A stretch of 64,000 nt of DNA from Mytilus trossulus (GCF_036588685.1 NC_086382.1:73691999-73755998); one strand, 5' to 3'; shown: positions 11,545 to 24,010, counted from the first letter of the stretch. Notes: a model not told the origin generated them from the letters alone. Numbers and translations: made by a program.

Positions 11545-11835
11545 ATTTTTAAAGGATTTTAAAATTGTTATAATGTTGATCTGTTATACAATTGTCCAAT
11601 GTTAGAGGGAGATTTTCACATGTTTAACCACGCTACACTCAGTGAGTACCTGCATGTCCGGGATCTGCAGTTCAGTGATTTTATATGTTGTTCATTTTTT
11701 GTTGTGTTATTAATGATTAATGGGGCCGTTATTTTTTTACGTCGTTTATATTGTGCTACATCTTGTTATGTCGGAGTCTGTTATAGCTGTCATCACGGTA
11801 TTGTTTCTTGTATACTAATGAAGACAGTACGATGA
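11545..11835 (+). repeat. Repeat family D copy (diverged)
   Basis: Shares with 29725-30085 the series ACATGTTTAACC...GCTACA, a CTGCAGTTCAGTG-like block, and GGGGCCGTTATTTT. The open frame inside it is a repeat product, not a gene. Confidence 0.45.
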
Positions 11836-12404
11836 CCTATAACTGCTTAATTTAATATAGAATAGTCTCTGTTAGAAAGTTGTATTAACACAGCAATACA
11901 TTTCTTGTGCAATACGTATACTTCTTATATTTTTCTACTCACACACTTTTGCATGTTTCAAACTAGTTAAAAAACGCCACAATCTGTAAGTTTAACACAA
12001 TTACTATTATCATACCTTTAGGAGATCAGAGGGATTACAAGTTAAGCTCTTGTGATTGATAACATCTATTCAGACGGACTTATAGTACTGACCATATATT
12101 AGGAGGATTGGTCAGGCAGACAATACCTACCACACATTATCTATCTATGTTGAAAGCTGACACAAGAGCAGTATATTGTATTAAGATAACGATATAATGC
12201 AACACAACATGTCGCTTATGTCAACAGAGGGTTTAAGGATATAATTTCTAAGACTCTCTGACGATAGGACGGTAACTCCGAGGCGGAGAATGAAGTATGT
12301 ATTGAACTGAACAACTATACAACACTTGTTGTTAATATGTACTAGTAATAAATCATTATGTTTTAAAGCTCTTACAATGATTTAGTTTTGTAATAGTGCT
12401 ACAA

Positions 12405-12530
12405 ATGTGGCTGTCCCAATTCAGGAGCCTGTAAATCAGTAGTTTTCGTTATTCTATACATCATCAGGCAGTTAGTTTTCTCTTTAATTGATTTAAATTT
12501 GTTATCGGGGCCTTTTGTTTATAGCTGAAA
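12405..12530 (+). repeat. Repeat family D fragment
   Basis: The segment with CTGTCCCAATTCAGGAGCCT and TTATCGGGGCCTTTTGTTTA matches the middle of the copy at 29725-30085. The DNA around it (11836-13585) shows nothing else. Confidence 0.45.
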
Positions 12531-13585
12531 ATATATAAATATATATATTCGTGTTATTCTCGTTGTTTGTACGATTGCCTATTGTTGTTAATTTTTAGTG
12601 AAAATTGGTATAATGTTGTTGCACAGGAAAGTATATCACATCTCCTGATTTTTATATTATGACAACGCTGCATGACATGTATTTCTTTTATATATTTTTG
12701 CATTTTTGTGGGAAGAAAATCTTTGATTTAACGCCTCTTTCCGTTACAATTAAAATTGATATTGAAATTTAGAAGTTTTCAATTTAGGTTTTAGATAAAT
12801 CTTGACCATGAAACTGTCTATTAGTTTGTGTTATGTACGTAATACATTCTACTTATAAACATAGATATTCAAAGGAAAAAAACTTGTAAAAATCAAAACC
12901 GAACAGAACATTAGGAAGATGATATTATATAACACATCTGTTGTTGAATAAAACAATGACGTAAGTATATAAATTCAAACGGAAATTGTCTCACATAATT
13001 AGCATAGAAGGTAGACACATTAAGAAAAATGAACATCATAAAATTCTTCTGACTTTATCATCATTACAACATACAACGTATAACAAGGTGAGCTTTTATA
13101 TTTTCCCGATTGAAATGTTTAATCAAAATTAATCTTTTGACAGAATGAAGTCAAATCAAAATGTAGTTATTGGTAGTTTCGGTACTGTGTTTACTTTTCA
13201 GTATACATTGACATTGATATATTGTGTTAGTTGCTGACAGTTGACTCTCTTTGTGCATTCGACTCATTCAGGATAAGCTGTTATGATTACATACTTACTG
13301 TTCGTGGCGATGACATGGTATAAAGAACAATGGATCAATGTATAAGAAGGTGATATTGTTTTCGAGTGCGGACTTTTACTTTTCCTTTGGTAACATTCAA
13401 CTCTCTTTTACATCACCAGATGCGCATTTAGATAATAAATTCTCGAATATATTTGAAAATTGAAAACAAACTGCAAACGTTGAAAAAAAGTTACTGAATT
13501 CCATCGTAACCATTGGCTAGCAAAGATGCCCCAAAAAAGACCAAGATGAAAGCCGAATGTGTACAAAGATGATTAAAACATTACT

Positions 13586-13860
13586 CTTACTCTTACTATT
13601 TACCGGATTTATAATTACATAAGCAACACGACGGGTGCCGCATGTGGAGCAGGATCTGCTCACCCTTCCGGAGCACCTGAGATCACCCCTAGTTTTTGGT
13701 GGGGTTCGTGTTGTTTATTCTTTAGTTTTTCATGTTGTGTCATGTGTACTATTGTTTTTCTGTTTGTCTTTTTCATTTTTAGCTATGGCGTTGTCAGTTT
13801 GTTTTAGATTAATGAGTTTGACTGTCCCTTCGGTATCTTTCGTCCCTCTTTTACATCCAT
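13586..13860 (+). repeat. Retroelement 3' tail, family B copy 1
   Basis: Starts with TATTTACCGGATTTATAATT and continues through ACACGACGGGTGCC, GGAGCAGGATCTGC and the TTTCGTCCCTCTTTT end. The same tail follows reverse transcriptase fragments at 39500-40465 and 49280-49832. It is therefore the 3' part of that element; no RT part is left here. Confidence 0.65.
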
Positions 13861-14484
13861 ATCTTAAATGAAGACTGAAAATACAGTATTCATGTATTTG
13901 AATATTGAGATGTAATGGCATATTTTAAAAAATCAAAATATCCTTATTATAACAGTATATTCACATTAATCGAAACGGTCAATACAATGGCAAAAAAAAA
14001 CCCAACTAAAGATGAAGATTTGAAAAACAACATCAAACTTAAAGCTTAACAAAAAGAATCCTTCCAAACTGGAGATGTAACGAAAAGTTACAAAATTATG
14101 TTTTACGTGTGGAACACCTTGTTGTTGTTGATCAATACACATGCATTCATTGATGTTATAATTAAGGAAGAAACGACGGGTTTGTGGATACGAAGTTGAA
14201 ACTGGAACATATATGTTATCATCTGTGACACAGATATTGTATAAGGAATAACCAATTCATGCTGGCTGACGTAAACTGTCGAAGAGATGATGTCAATATT
14301 AAATACCTGAAATTCTTGGAACAGTAGTTTCCTTGTAATCAGTAACCTTTTACTAATATTAGGAAATTATAATAATGATATCAAATGTCTCCTTTGCTAC
14401 TGATAGAAACACTGTCAATGAGGTGTTTCATATTTCGTAATATATCTCAAATCAAACAAATTTAAAGTCATATGAAACCTCAAA

Positions 14485-15030
14485 TTAAAAAAAATATGCA
14501 TATGTTTTTTTATAACTGAATGGATAGTTTTCATTATACAACTTAAGTACATATACTTTTTTCTGAGGAAAATTCTTTAATTTTTCCACATCTAGAAGAA
14601 GTTTAAGTATTTTTAGTTGCTTGCTTACAGCAAGCAATTCGCCGACATATTTTCCGTATGCATAGTGACCCGAGCGTAACCCTCCTCGTAAAAATCCGGT
14701 GACCACAATACGCATGGATCTGTCATTGAAATAAACAAATATCTGATTATACATGTTAAACACGTGCTCAAGACCCATGCTTTTTGTAATTGGTTTACTA
14801 TAAGGTGACAATCGGTAAAACTCGGCTTCAAAACACGGCATTTAATGAGCAGCAATATTTGTCAAATCATAACAAACAGAGAGAAAAAAAATTGACGATT
14901 ATTTTATATATTTGCGAAAATAATGATAAAATCACGCACAGAGGACTAAGTGTATGATGTATTCATGCATTGGTTCAAGAATTGGACAAACATTATTTTT
15001 CACCACTCGCTCGTTTCATATGACTTTGAA
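14485..15030 (-). repeat. Repeat family F copy 1 with an open frame
   Basis: About 220 bp (14800-15030) matches 63420-63620 closely, for example ACAATCGGTAAA, CGGCTTCAAAACA and TGGTTCAAGAATTGGA. On the minus strand a frame of 118 codons starts at 14841. In the other copy the equivalent frame holds stops, so the protein is not supported as a gene. I do not recognise it. Confidence 0.45.
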
Positions 15031-16914
15031 AGCAACACTTTTTTTGAAATTAGATAAATTGATTCAATTTCGACTTGATTATATAAATGATTGTTTGAAG
15101 ATTAGTTATACTGTGGACAAGTTCATTTATATACATATTATCTATTTGATATTATTTCCAACTTTGTACTTAGTTTATATCTATTTTACCCTACACTATA
15201 ATGATCTTACTATATTGAACATATTTTGTATTATATGGTTCAATGAATCCAAAATACTCTATTTGTGCTCTTTGATATTTACTCAACACTGGCTATTGGA
15301 CAAACTACCTTACTTACTAGTCGTTTTATTTGGTTCTATCTAGTTTAACAGTTCACCCTTTGACTATATATATTGTACTTTTTAATTATATTGTCAATGC
15401 AGAATAAGAAACACCAGAAACAACATTAAGAGCCGTAGCCAGCATTATAAGGTATTTACATTTAAGGGTTTTTCAAATTAGTTTATGGTTAAATGTTTTT
15501 GACTTAAATATTTTATTTAGTTTCATTTACTATGCTAATTGTTTTTCAAACTTTATATATTCTTTTTACCTGTAATTAACTTTCAATGTTATACAGTATT
15601 TTATATAGTAGTATGGTCAAATTACTTTAGTGAACAGTTGTCATTTGCATTGATTAACAAATTGTTCACATTCAGAGTGGTCATTTAACTGTATTTTGCA
15701 TTATTATTTATTTGCAATTGTGTAATTAAACATAATATACATTATTTGCTACACAATGATCTATTCATATGCATTTATATGTAAAGTTGTATTTATTTGT
15801 TATTATCTGTATATTTCAGATCCGTCGTTGCCTTCTATTCTATATTATATTAAAATATATGAACGTTCTGCATTCAATTTATCTGAGCCTTATTCCATCT
15901 GGTCACAATGCAGTTACTTGAATAGCATTGAAATGAATACGTTTTTTCTGTTTTGTATCAATTTGATGAGTTGAGCTGATCTGAACAGTTTTATAGATTG
16001 TTTGTACGTTTTTATAATAAATTGAATATGCAATTATTGAAATGAATACTGCGGATGCTATCTTTCATTGGATACTATTTCAACTTTTTCATTGGATACT
16101 AATTTCAACGTTTTTCATTGGTACAAAATTCAACGAATTATAAATTTTTCTAGCAGGTTGTATTCAGACTTTGGTAAAACAACGAAATTACTTCACCACG
16201 AAACGGCAAATTTCCAAAATCCACGAAAGAAGATATTCACGAAAACAAATGTATTGAGAGTATAGCAGGTCAAATGTTACTTATTTGTCACTATGCTACA
16301 ATTTATAATAACCTAGTAACTGTTGAAAAATTTTGAAATATTAAAATAGTGTATGATTTTGTATTATTCATGCATATAAGCCACACAATAAATATTATAT
16401 CACATAACGTCCGCGTTGTTAAATTGTGTCAAATTTTTGTAAATTGAAATTGAGAAGATAAAAATCGGTAATGTTGTGCACAAGGACATTTACCTATTGT
16501 GTATAGACATAATTTATGCATTGAATGTAGATTCTTTTCAATTAAACGAAATTAAATAGAAAATGTATGTACATCTACATTTAGTTGAACAAGTTTATAA
16601 TAGCTATATATGTCATAATCGAAACAACTATTTGTATCCAAATATTTGAAAAAAGAGTTGTTTGGTAATTATATGATTGTACAGAAATTATAATTTTTAT
16701 AACACATGTTCTCTAAATAGACATAATTTGGGGCATGGAACACGTTTGAGCTAATCCGAAGTGAAGTTGCTTAAGGATGTTCGCTCCTTTTGGTTCCTAT
16801 TTTTTTTCTAAATTTGAAACCTCTAGTCTTATCCATGTAGTGTCATTATAAAATACTGCCCACTAACTCTTCTTTTTTCTTATCATTAATTAAGTACATA
16901 TAGTTATGTACATA
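15031..16914. other. No recognised feature
   Basis: Very AT-rich DNA. There is a short local duplication (TTTCATTGGATACTA twice near 16060-16100). Open frames here are isolated and unsupported. Confidence 0.4.
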
Positions 16915-17265
16915 TAGTCATGAATGCAACCTACTGAATTAAACTATTTACCGGATTTTATATCACATAAGCAACAAAAGATGGTACTCAAGGAAATAAA
17001 TGAATTGATAGTAACGGATTTTATAACACATAAGCAACACGACGGGTGCCACATGTGGAGCAGGATCTGCTTACCCTTCCGGAGCACCTGAAATCACCCC
17101 TAGTTTTCGGTGGGTTCGTGTTGTTTATCCTTTAGTTTTCGATGTTGTGTCATGTGTACTATTGATTTTTTGTTTGTCTTTTTTCATTTTTAGCCATGGC
17201 GTTGTCAGTTTGTTTAAGATTTATGAGTTTAACTGTCCCTTTGGTATCTTTCGTCCCTCTTTTAT
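16915..17265 (+). repeat. Retroelement 3' tail, family B copy 2
   Basis: Carries the same ordered blocks as 13586-13860 (ACACGACGGGTGCCACATGT, then CACCCCTAGTTTT, ending TTTCGTCCCTCTTTT). A partial duplication of the TTTACCGGATTTTATA block lies at its start, with about 40 bp inserted between. Confidence 0.65.
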
Positions 17266-17765
17266 TAATTAAGTTGAGACAAAGTGTGCATTTTTTTATT
17301 TGTATTTTGTTTTTGGGAATTAATTGTAGAAGTGTTCACCAATATTTTTTACCTGATTTTTAAATAAATAACACATTCTAAATCTTCATTTATTGATTTC
17401 TTCCTTTTTAAAATTTGCACATTAATTGTTTTTTTATAGTTGTTGTTTAATTCTAAATTTATGTTATAGATTTCATCTGTATCTTATTAGTCTCAAATTT
17501 GTTTACAACAGTCTTATGCAGTCTACATAAATTAAAAAAAATATTACCTATCAATTCTTCTAACGGGAATTATGTTTCTTTGAAGTATAATTTACATTAA
17601 AAATTGCATTGTTAGAATTGTCACGCCAACATACTTATTAAGCAATACATTTAGATAAAAAAACCCTCGTATCCTTTGTGTATTGAATAGTTTTTACATC
17701 TGCCAGGTTCATCTGCAAAATTAGAAGATTGTTTTGCTTCTTTTCCTAAACAAGGCTCTTGTATA

Positions 17766-18458
17766 GGTAGCAATACACAGTTAGGAAAACAACTTAAAAT
17801 TGACACTCATAATTTCTAAACACCCTCTTTCCCCTCCTAAATAGGCTTTATATGTGTGTTATGCATGTATATACTTGTAGAAAGAAAATCTTCCATAGAT
17901 TTGATTTCTAATGGTCCTAAGGGTGAAATATAATTTCTTTTGGATGTAACCATGGCAACAATCTGCATTTCTTAGATACAAAATAAAGCAAAAAAGGGGG
18001 TTGAACATGACACAAAAGTCTACAAAATTTGGTCTAAAGGAAAATTTCAAGGAATTACAGTGATACCTTTCCTGAATCCATAGGTTTATATCTATCAAGT
18101 GGTCCAAAACAGTCATATGCCTTCCTGCTCGTTTTTCCATAAAATTGAATTGAAAAGATCGAGCGCAAAATCTTTGTTGATAAACACTACAATAGTTTAT
18201 GGACCTACGGAACGGTACGGAAATGAAAATTCGGACTGTCAATCATAAAAATGGCCTATAAAACATGTTAAAATCAATCTAAATGTTCATATAAACCCAC
18301 TAAGAAGGCTATGTTATTCTTCAATTATCTAAAAATCAAGAAGGCTATATTATTCTTCAATTATCTAAAAATCAATTTTATTGTACAAATACTTTCCTTT
18401 TTAAAAAATTCACAGGGGCCATAATGCGAAACTAAACTTCTAACTGTGTATTGCTACC
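17766..18458. repeat. Foldback element of about 0.7 kb
   Basis: GGTAGCAATACACAGTTAG at 17766-17784 is exactly reverse-complemented at 18440-18458, and the similarity weakly extends outward (AACAAG..). The interior carries a 36-bp direct repeat and shows no coding function. It looks like a non-autonomous inverted-repeat element. Confidence 0.5.
18302..18373. repeat. 36-bp tandem repeat, two copies
   Basis: AAGAAGGCTATGTTATTCTT and its 36-nt-distant copy AAGAAGGCTATATTATTCTT are each followed by CAATTATCTAAAAATC. Only one base differs over the pair. Confidence 0.7.
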
Positions 18459-18564
18459 ATAGCTGTCTTGTTCAAATCTGCCAATAATAACCCATTCAAT
18501 ATTTCAATTTGTTTCCTCATCAACCATTTTCAACCTTAATTTTGTCATATTTAATATTCCTTAC

Positions 18565-18885
18565 TTCGTAACTACATTCCCGTTCCCTTTCATGAATGTG
18601 ACCTACCGAATTAGATAATTTACCGGATTTGTTATCACATAAGCAACACGACGGGAGCCACATGAGGAGCAAGATCTGCTTACCCTTACCCTTCCGGTGC
18701 ACATGATATCATCATAATTCTTGATGGGGTTCGTGTTCTTTTGTGGTCTTTAGAATCTATGTTGTGTCATGTGTACCATGGTTTGTCTCTGTTTGTCTTT
18801 TTCATTTTAAGTCATTGTGTTGTCAGTTTGTTTTTCGGTTTATGAGTGTGACAGTCCCTCTAGTATCGTTCGTCTCTCTTTTAAA
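18565..18885 (+). repeat. Retroelement 3' tail, family B copy 3
   Basis: Begins in TTCGTAACTACATTCCCGTT, the sequence that follows the RT frame at 40150, and ends with the CGTCTCTCTTTT block. It includes GAATGTGACCTACCGAATTA and ACACGACGGGAGCC. Confidence 0.65.
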
Positions 18886-19386
18886 CAGACCCTTTACTGT
18901 TTATGTTTTGGTGGCTGACAAAGAACATAATTGTTCTGTTTAACAGTTTTTTTTGGTTGAAACAAATACCATCTGTTGAGGGTTTCTGACTTTGTGAAAT
19001 ACAATGCATCCTATTAAGTTTATAAGCTGAACGAAGATATGAGAAAAAAAACCTTCAAAGCAACAGCAACTAAAACCCAAACAGTTCTGTTGAAGGTTTG
19101 ACACACGAAGAAATGGTAACTAGAACGATCAAAGAAAGGATAAAATCTCATCAGGTAGGGAACATAGCTATAACGCTTGGTGGATGATTTTGCAGGACTG
19201 ATAGAAATCATTTGTACAGTCTTTATTGTATACTAGAATTATCTAAAAAGGATTATGTAAAGGTCCTCACGCATATTTATTACTAAATTTGCAATGTTAG
19301 GGAGAGGTTAAGATTATTTGTATAGTATAAAATATGTTAGGTCAACCATTTTTAAACTTCAAACTTTAAGTTTGAATCTTAATAGA

Positions 19387-19431
19387 AAACCAGGAAGCTA
19401 GAGTTTATATAACATGCTGTGACTGCACACA
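19387..19431 (+). promoter_or_regulatory. Probable core promoter of TLR unit 1
   Basis: The block AACCAGGAAGCTAGAG followed by TTTATATAACATG ends about 70 nt before the start codon and includes a TATA-like box at 19405-19411. The same CCAGGAAG block precedes units 2 and 4 at 36031 and 55731. CAGGAAG resembles an ETS-factor site. Promoter function is inferred from conservation and position. Confidence 0.4.
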
Positions 19432-19482
19432 TAAGCGATTTTCTCATTAAAATTGGGCTCGCAAAAAAACAAAACAATAATC

Positions 19483-19534
19483 ATGAATATTATAAAAGTG
19501 GGACTCTTTTGGATTTTAATCTCCTTGATAGAAG
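19483..19534 (+). CDS. TLR unit 1 exon 1: signal peptide
   Basis: ATG at 19483, encoding MNIIKVGLFWILISLIE plus the first base of the next codon. The donor GTCAGT and phase 1 match the exon 2 acceptor at 20401-20402. An ATG inside exon 2 (20372 frame) would lie in the intron and give a poorer N-terminus. The equivalent exon of unit 4 is almost identical, which supports the model. Confidence 0.85.
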
Positions 19535-22500
19535 GTCAGTTATATATGCGTTGATAATACATTCAAATTGACAACCATGTAAAAAGAATACTGTTTTAAT
19601 CGAAACTTATGCCTTCCAAGTGGTACTCAGTAGGACAGTTATTGTCGTTTTACTTAAGTAAGTAAATTGTCAATGTCTAAAAAGATATGTGCAACAGATA
19701 ACAAGTTATATAGATAAGGTAAGTTGTATGTTTTTTTATATTAAAACATTTTGATTTTGAACATAAACATCATACTTAATTATGATGAACAAAAAAATGT
19801 CCTACTAAGTAAGATATGTGAGGTATAAGTTTTGCTTTGATCAGTACTCATTTTACAAGGTTTTCAAATTAAATTTGAAACCTAAATCTATAAACTTGAT
19901 TGCAAAACATATGTGCCAAACAGCTAACAAACTCTGAAAAAAATAAAGATATGTCACCATCGATATAGCAGAACATAAAGATACTAAATTATGCTAGCTG
20001 TTTTCATTATCTCGTAGAAACTCCAGTATGAACAAGGATATGTGGTATGATTGACAATGTGACATCAATCACAAGACATAAAAATGGTATAGAGTGTATG
20101 CAATCGATTTATATATACGATAGAACAAGTTGGCCAGATGAGGACTACAGTATGTTCCCATGATTATTCCAACTTGATTGAAATACACGTCCTCTATACG
20201 AAAACAATATGCTCTTAGTGACGAAATCATACATTCTCCATGGAACTACTAGGAATATACTTTGAAGATGATTACATCTACAAATAGCTCTTCTTTAGAC
20301 CCATGGCTCTCAATGTTCAACGATTAACAGTTATCTAACATATCTTATTTATCATAAAATATATAAAATGCATGTTAAGACTAATATTTCTCACTCTTTC
20401 AGTTCAAAGTAATAGTAATAAGACGAAATGCATCTCGCAAAATACAAATGTTGATTGCAGACATTTGGGCCTGACTATGATACCTAGTCACTTACCAACA
20501 TACTCAACAGCTTTGGATTTAAGTAAAAACAGCATTGAAATAGTCAGCCCGTTTACTTTTCAGTATTGCAAAAATATCACCGATCTGAATCTTGGACATA
20601 ATGTCATAAAATCAATCGATGCTAAAGCATTCTATGGGTTGCATCGCCTACAAAGCCTACATCTGGAACACAATGTTTTGCAGGTTTTACCCATTGGTAT
20701 GTTCGATACACTTGAGTGTTTGCAGCATCTTTCGATCGAATACAATAAACTACAAGATCATCAGAATGACCAAATATTGGAAATGTCGAAGATTCTATCA
20801 CTGACGACCCTTTCTTATGACATACATGAAGATTACAAGTTTCCCAGCCAATGGTCTACATTAAGTAAATTGATCCATTTGTCGATTTTCCCCAGATCAT
20901 CAAAAGTGCAATTCAACGCGGACATGTTTGAAAATATTAAAATGCTGTCAATATTGTCTTTGCATTTAGACAGGGTGCCGTCCATATCAAAGGATTTTTT
21001 TGAAAACTTTCCTAAATTAGATTCAATATCATTACATCTAGGTGACGATATACCTAAAAATCCAATTGATCAAGTATTCAGATCTTTTGAGGTATTTAAA
21101 AGTAGGAACATTACAAATATTGAAATTGCATACAGTAGATTTGATAATGGGTTTATTTTAAACTGGAAAAAACTACAATATTTATGGTCAATTTGCCTGA
21201 AACGACTAACATTGCATCAATTATTTATCAAAGACATATCCTTATATGCGCTGCAAAAATTTTCTGTCCAAAGCACTTGCATTGAGTACCTAGAGATTTC
21301 TAAGAATGTTTTGTTGGATCGAGGAGTTTCTTTTGTTTTTATTTTGTCGAACTTTAGAAATTTAAAAGTTTTTAAAATAACAAGCAATTGGCACCATTCG
21401 AGAAGTAAACGCTCTCAACAATCAAGATTATATAGAATCGTGTTACCACATACCCTTGAAGAGTTGTATATAGGAGATAACTTAGCCTGGGATATGGCCA
21501 ACATTAATTTTATAAACGGTCATAATCTTCGTGTGTTGAGCTTAAAGAATTCTGACATCTGGTCATGCAAAGGTAGTTTCGTAGGAGTTATAAATGTAGA
21601 GTATTTTGATATGTCTGGATGGACATGCGAAAATTTGTCAGTAGACTTGTTATATGGTTTTCCAAATTTGCAGACATTGAAAGCAAGTGGGTCACGTCTA
21701 GGAAAAGGATTTGTAAACATTGCTGGAGCCGGATCTTTCTTGAGTAAGAATCTGAGATTGCAAGATATAAATCTTTCGTCTAATAAAATGAACAGTTTAC
21801 CAAATGGATTCTTTTTGCACCCATTTGAGCAGTTATCAACAGTTAACATGTCGCATAACAATCTCACAGTATTTCCCAAATTTCATGAAAGTATAAAAGC
21901 TTTAAAAGTAATTGATTTGACCTTTAATAGTTTAACATACTTCAATGCCGAGCAAATTGAACGAATACAAAGGCTTGGTGAAGTTGATTTATTCTTGAGA
22001 GGAAATCCCTTTCAATGTTCCTGTAAAACATTACAGTTTTTAGAGTGGTTAGGTCAAACAAACCGATTACCGGATATTTCAGATTTAACCTGTGTAACTG
22101 AAACGGCTTCACGTAGATTTATGTCTGACATTATCTCCAATCTAAAGACATTTGAGATTTCCTGCAAAACGAAATTCTGGTTGCCGTTTGCCGTGTCTAT
22201 AACCTCCATTATCATATTTGCCATAATATTAACCGTCGTATTCTTTCGTTATAAATATGCTGTTGAGTACTTTTTATTACGACTTAAAATGAAAATGCAA
22301 AATTACAAAGAATTGAAGCAGGAATATACGTATGATGCTTTTATATCACATAGTCATACTGATTCGGAATGGGTTAAACAGTTCCATGACAGAGTAAACA
22401 GTATGGGATTCGAATTATGCTTAGACGCTAAGGACTTTATTGTTGGTAACGGTATTGCAGAAAATGTTATGAATGCCATCGATTCCAGTAGAAAGGTGAT

Positions 22501-22801
22501 ATTTATTATAACTCATGATTTCTTAAAGAGTACTTGGGGTTCGTATGAAATGGAAATGACCCGCATGCATGCTTTCCAGAAAGGAAGAGAAGACATGGTA
22601 ATTGTTGTTGTAAAGGATGATATAAAGGTAACAGATATGCCAGATATATTAAAGAGAATGTGGTTTAAAATTACATGTATTCAATGGCCAAATGATGTCA
22701 ACCTGCCATACAATACGAAAGAAATATTTTATGAAAAAATGAAAATGGCTCTCACAAAAAAGGAAGAAACTTTCATATATTCTAGAAATTCAGTTATATA
22801 G
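19483..22801 (+). CDS. Toll-like receptor, intact (TLR unit 1)
   Basis: Innate immune membrane receptor of 816 residues. Exon 1 (19483-19534) gives the signal peptide and ends in phase 1 (G|GTCAGT). Exon 2 (20403-22801) follows a TTCTCACTCTTTCAG acceptor. Domains: signal peptide 1-18; short N-terminal cysteine pair (C27, C36); leucine-rich repeats, clear at both ends (LDLSKNSI, LNLGHNVI, LHLEHNVL, INLSSNKM, VNMSHNNL) and irregular between; LRRCT cluster beginning NPFQCSC (C556, C558); transmembrane segment about 609-634; TIR from YDAF (661) to about 800. One cysteine cluster makes it a single-cluster (vertebrate-like) TLR. A furin-type site RSKR|S lies at 351-354. The TIR BB loop reads KDFIVGNGI, without the usual proline. 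TIR domains normally recruit MyD88-type adaptors. The ligand cannot be told from sequence. Intron 1 and the promoter are homologous to those of unit 4. Confidence 0.9.
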
Positions 22802-23890
22802 CGGGTTTGCCATAATTTCAGAATTCTACTAGTGTTCGAATTGCGAAACAAATCTCTGATGATTATATAGATGTTACAAGAACAATAGCACAAAAAAGAG
22901 CATGAAAGTGGACAAACGCAGGCTAAAACTTGTATATACATGTATTCGTATTCAAAATACTACTTTTAAGTTTATCAAACGGTCTACATGTTGTTTTATC
23001 GTATGCTTGTATGCTCAAAATCTTCTATCAAATGAATTGTTTTATTCTTATTGATTGTGCTATACAATAAAATTATTAAGTCAATAACAGGAAAATATTA
23101 GTGCGAGACTGAGAAACTGGGTATGGCGATGTTCTACTGTGGTTTGCGCCGAGTCCAACAAATTTACATTTTTCTGACATTGAACTAATATTGATTTTAT
23201 ACTGCAACTTAAATTAATGACTTGATATCTTTTTAAATCGTCACACCAATGTCAAACTTATTTTCATCCTCTAATCGACCCCTGATGGAGGAGGAAATAT
23301 TCCATTGTCAAACTGATATTATACAAAATATAGCTGTGTTACTATATTTAGGAAACAAACACAACTAGTTTCAATATCAATCGTTTTTGTTTTTTGTTTA
23401 GCATAAACCTATATTAGTATCAGATAATATGTTAATATAATAAACTGAACATAAAGAAATTATAAGTTGTATTTTCAAAGGCAGACTTAAGTTTGCGTTT
23501 GCTATTCCTGAACGATATAAGTGATATTTAGCACATTTGTTTACATTTAAAAAAAGAAGATAATAGAACAAAAGTACCCTTTGAAATATAAAACTGACTT
23601 TGTTATTGTAATTTCCAGTACAAGTATGTCATTATTAGTGTTTTATCTTCCTGTTATAAATATAAATTGTATTCGAATGTGCAGATTAAAATACTATTTA
23701 CTTTATACTTTTTATTTGAGCCCGAATTTCGTTATTACAAAATTTTCAGTTTAATATCGCTTATAGGATTTTACCAAGAAATTCATTTTTTCTCATTGCT
23801 GATTCTAACAGCTAGAAACTAGGGAAAATATGTTCATAATTTTGGGAATGTAATTTTGAATAAAATTGTTTGCTATACATCGTATATAGA
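22802..23890 (+). other. 3' flank of TLR unit 1, homologous to that of unit 3
   Basis: Many blocks match 52882-53400 in the same order (for example GAATTGCGAAACA, GTGGTCAAACGAAGGC-like, AATTTTGAATAAAATTG-like). A possible poly(A) signal AATAAA lies at 23066-23071, about 265 nt after the stop. Confidence 0.5.
23066..23071 (+). terminator. Candidate poly(A) signal of TLR unit 1
   Basis: AATAAA is the first such hexamer after the stop codon at 22801. Chosen by position only. Confidence 0.3.
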
Positions 23891-24010
23891 AGGATTAAAT
23901 ATAATGACAGTTTCCTACATCTCAATACGCATACAAGTCAGATTTGTTTTGTGTGTTGGAGGATGTTATCAAGAATAATACAGTTAAGATCATGTTTTGA
24001 CTATTCAACT

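Noticed and set aside
14954-15343. 129-codon plus-strand frame
   Set aside because: Very AT-rich composition (Ile, Leu, Tyr, Phe), overlaps repeat family F, no start context or homologue pattern.
21520-21879. Minus-strand frames inside the TLR exons (also at 42933, 43462, 50623, 50982 and 51522)
   Set aside because: The same antisense frames recur in each paralogue because the sense sequence is conserved; no domain or splice support.
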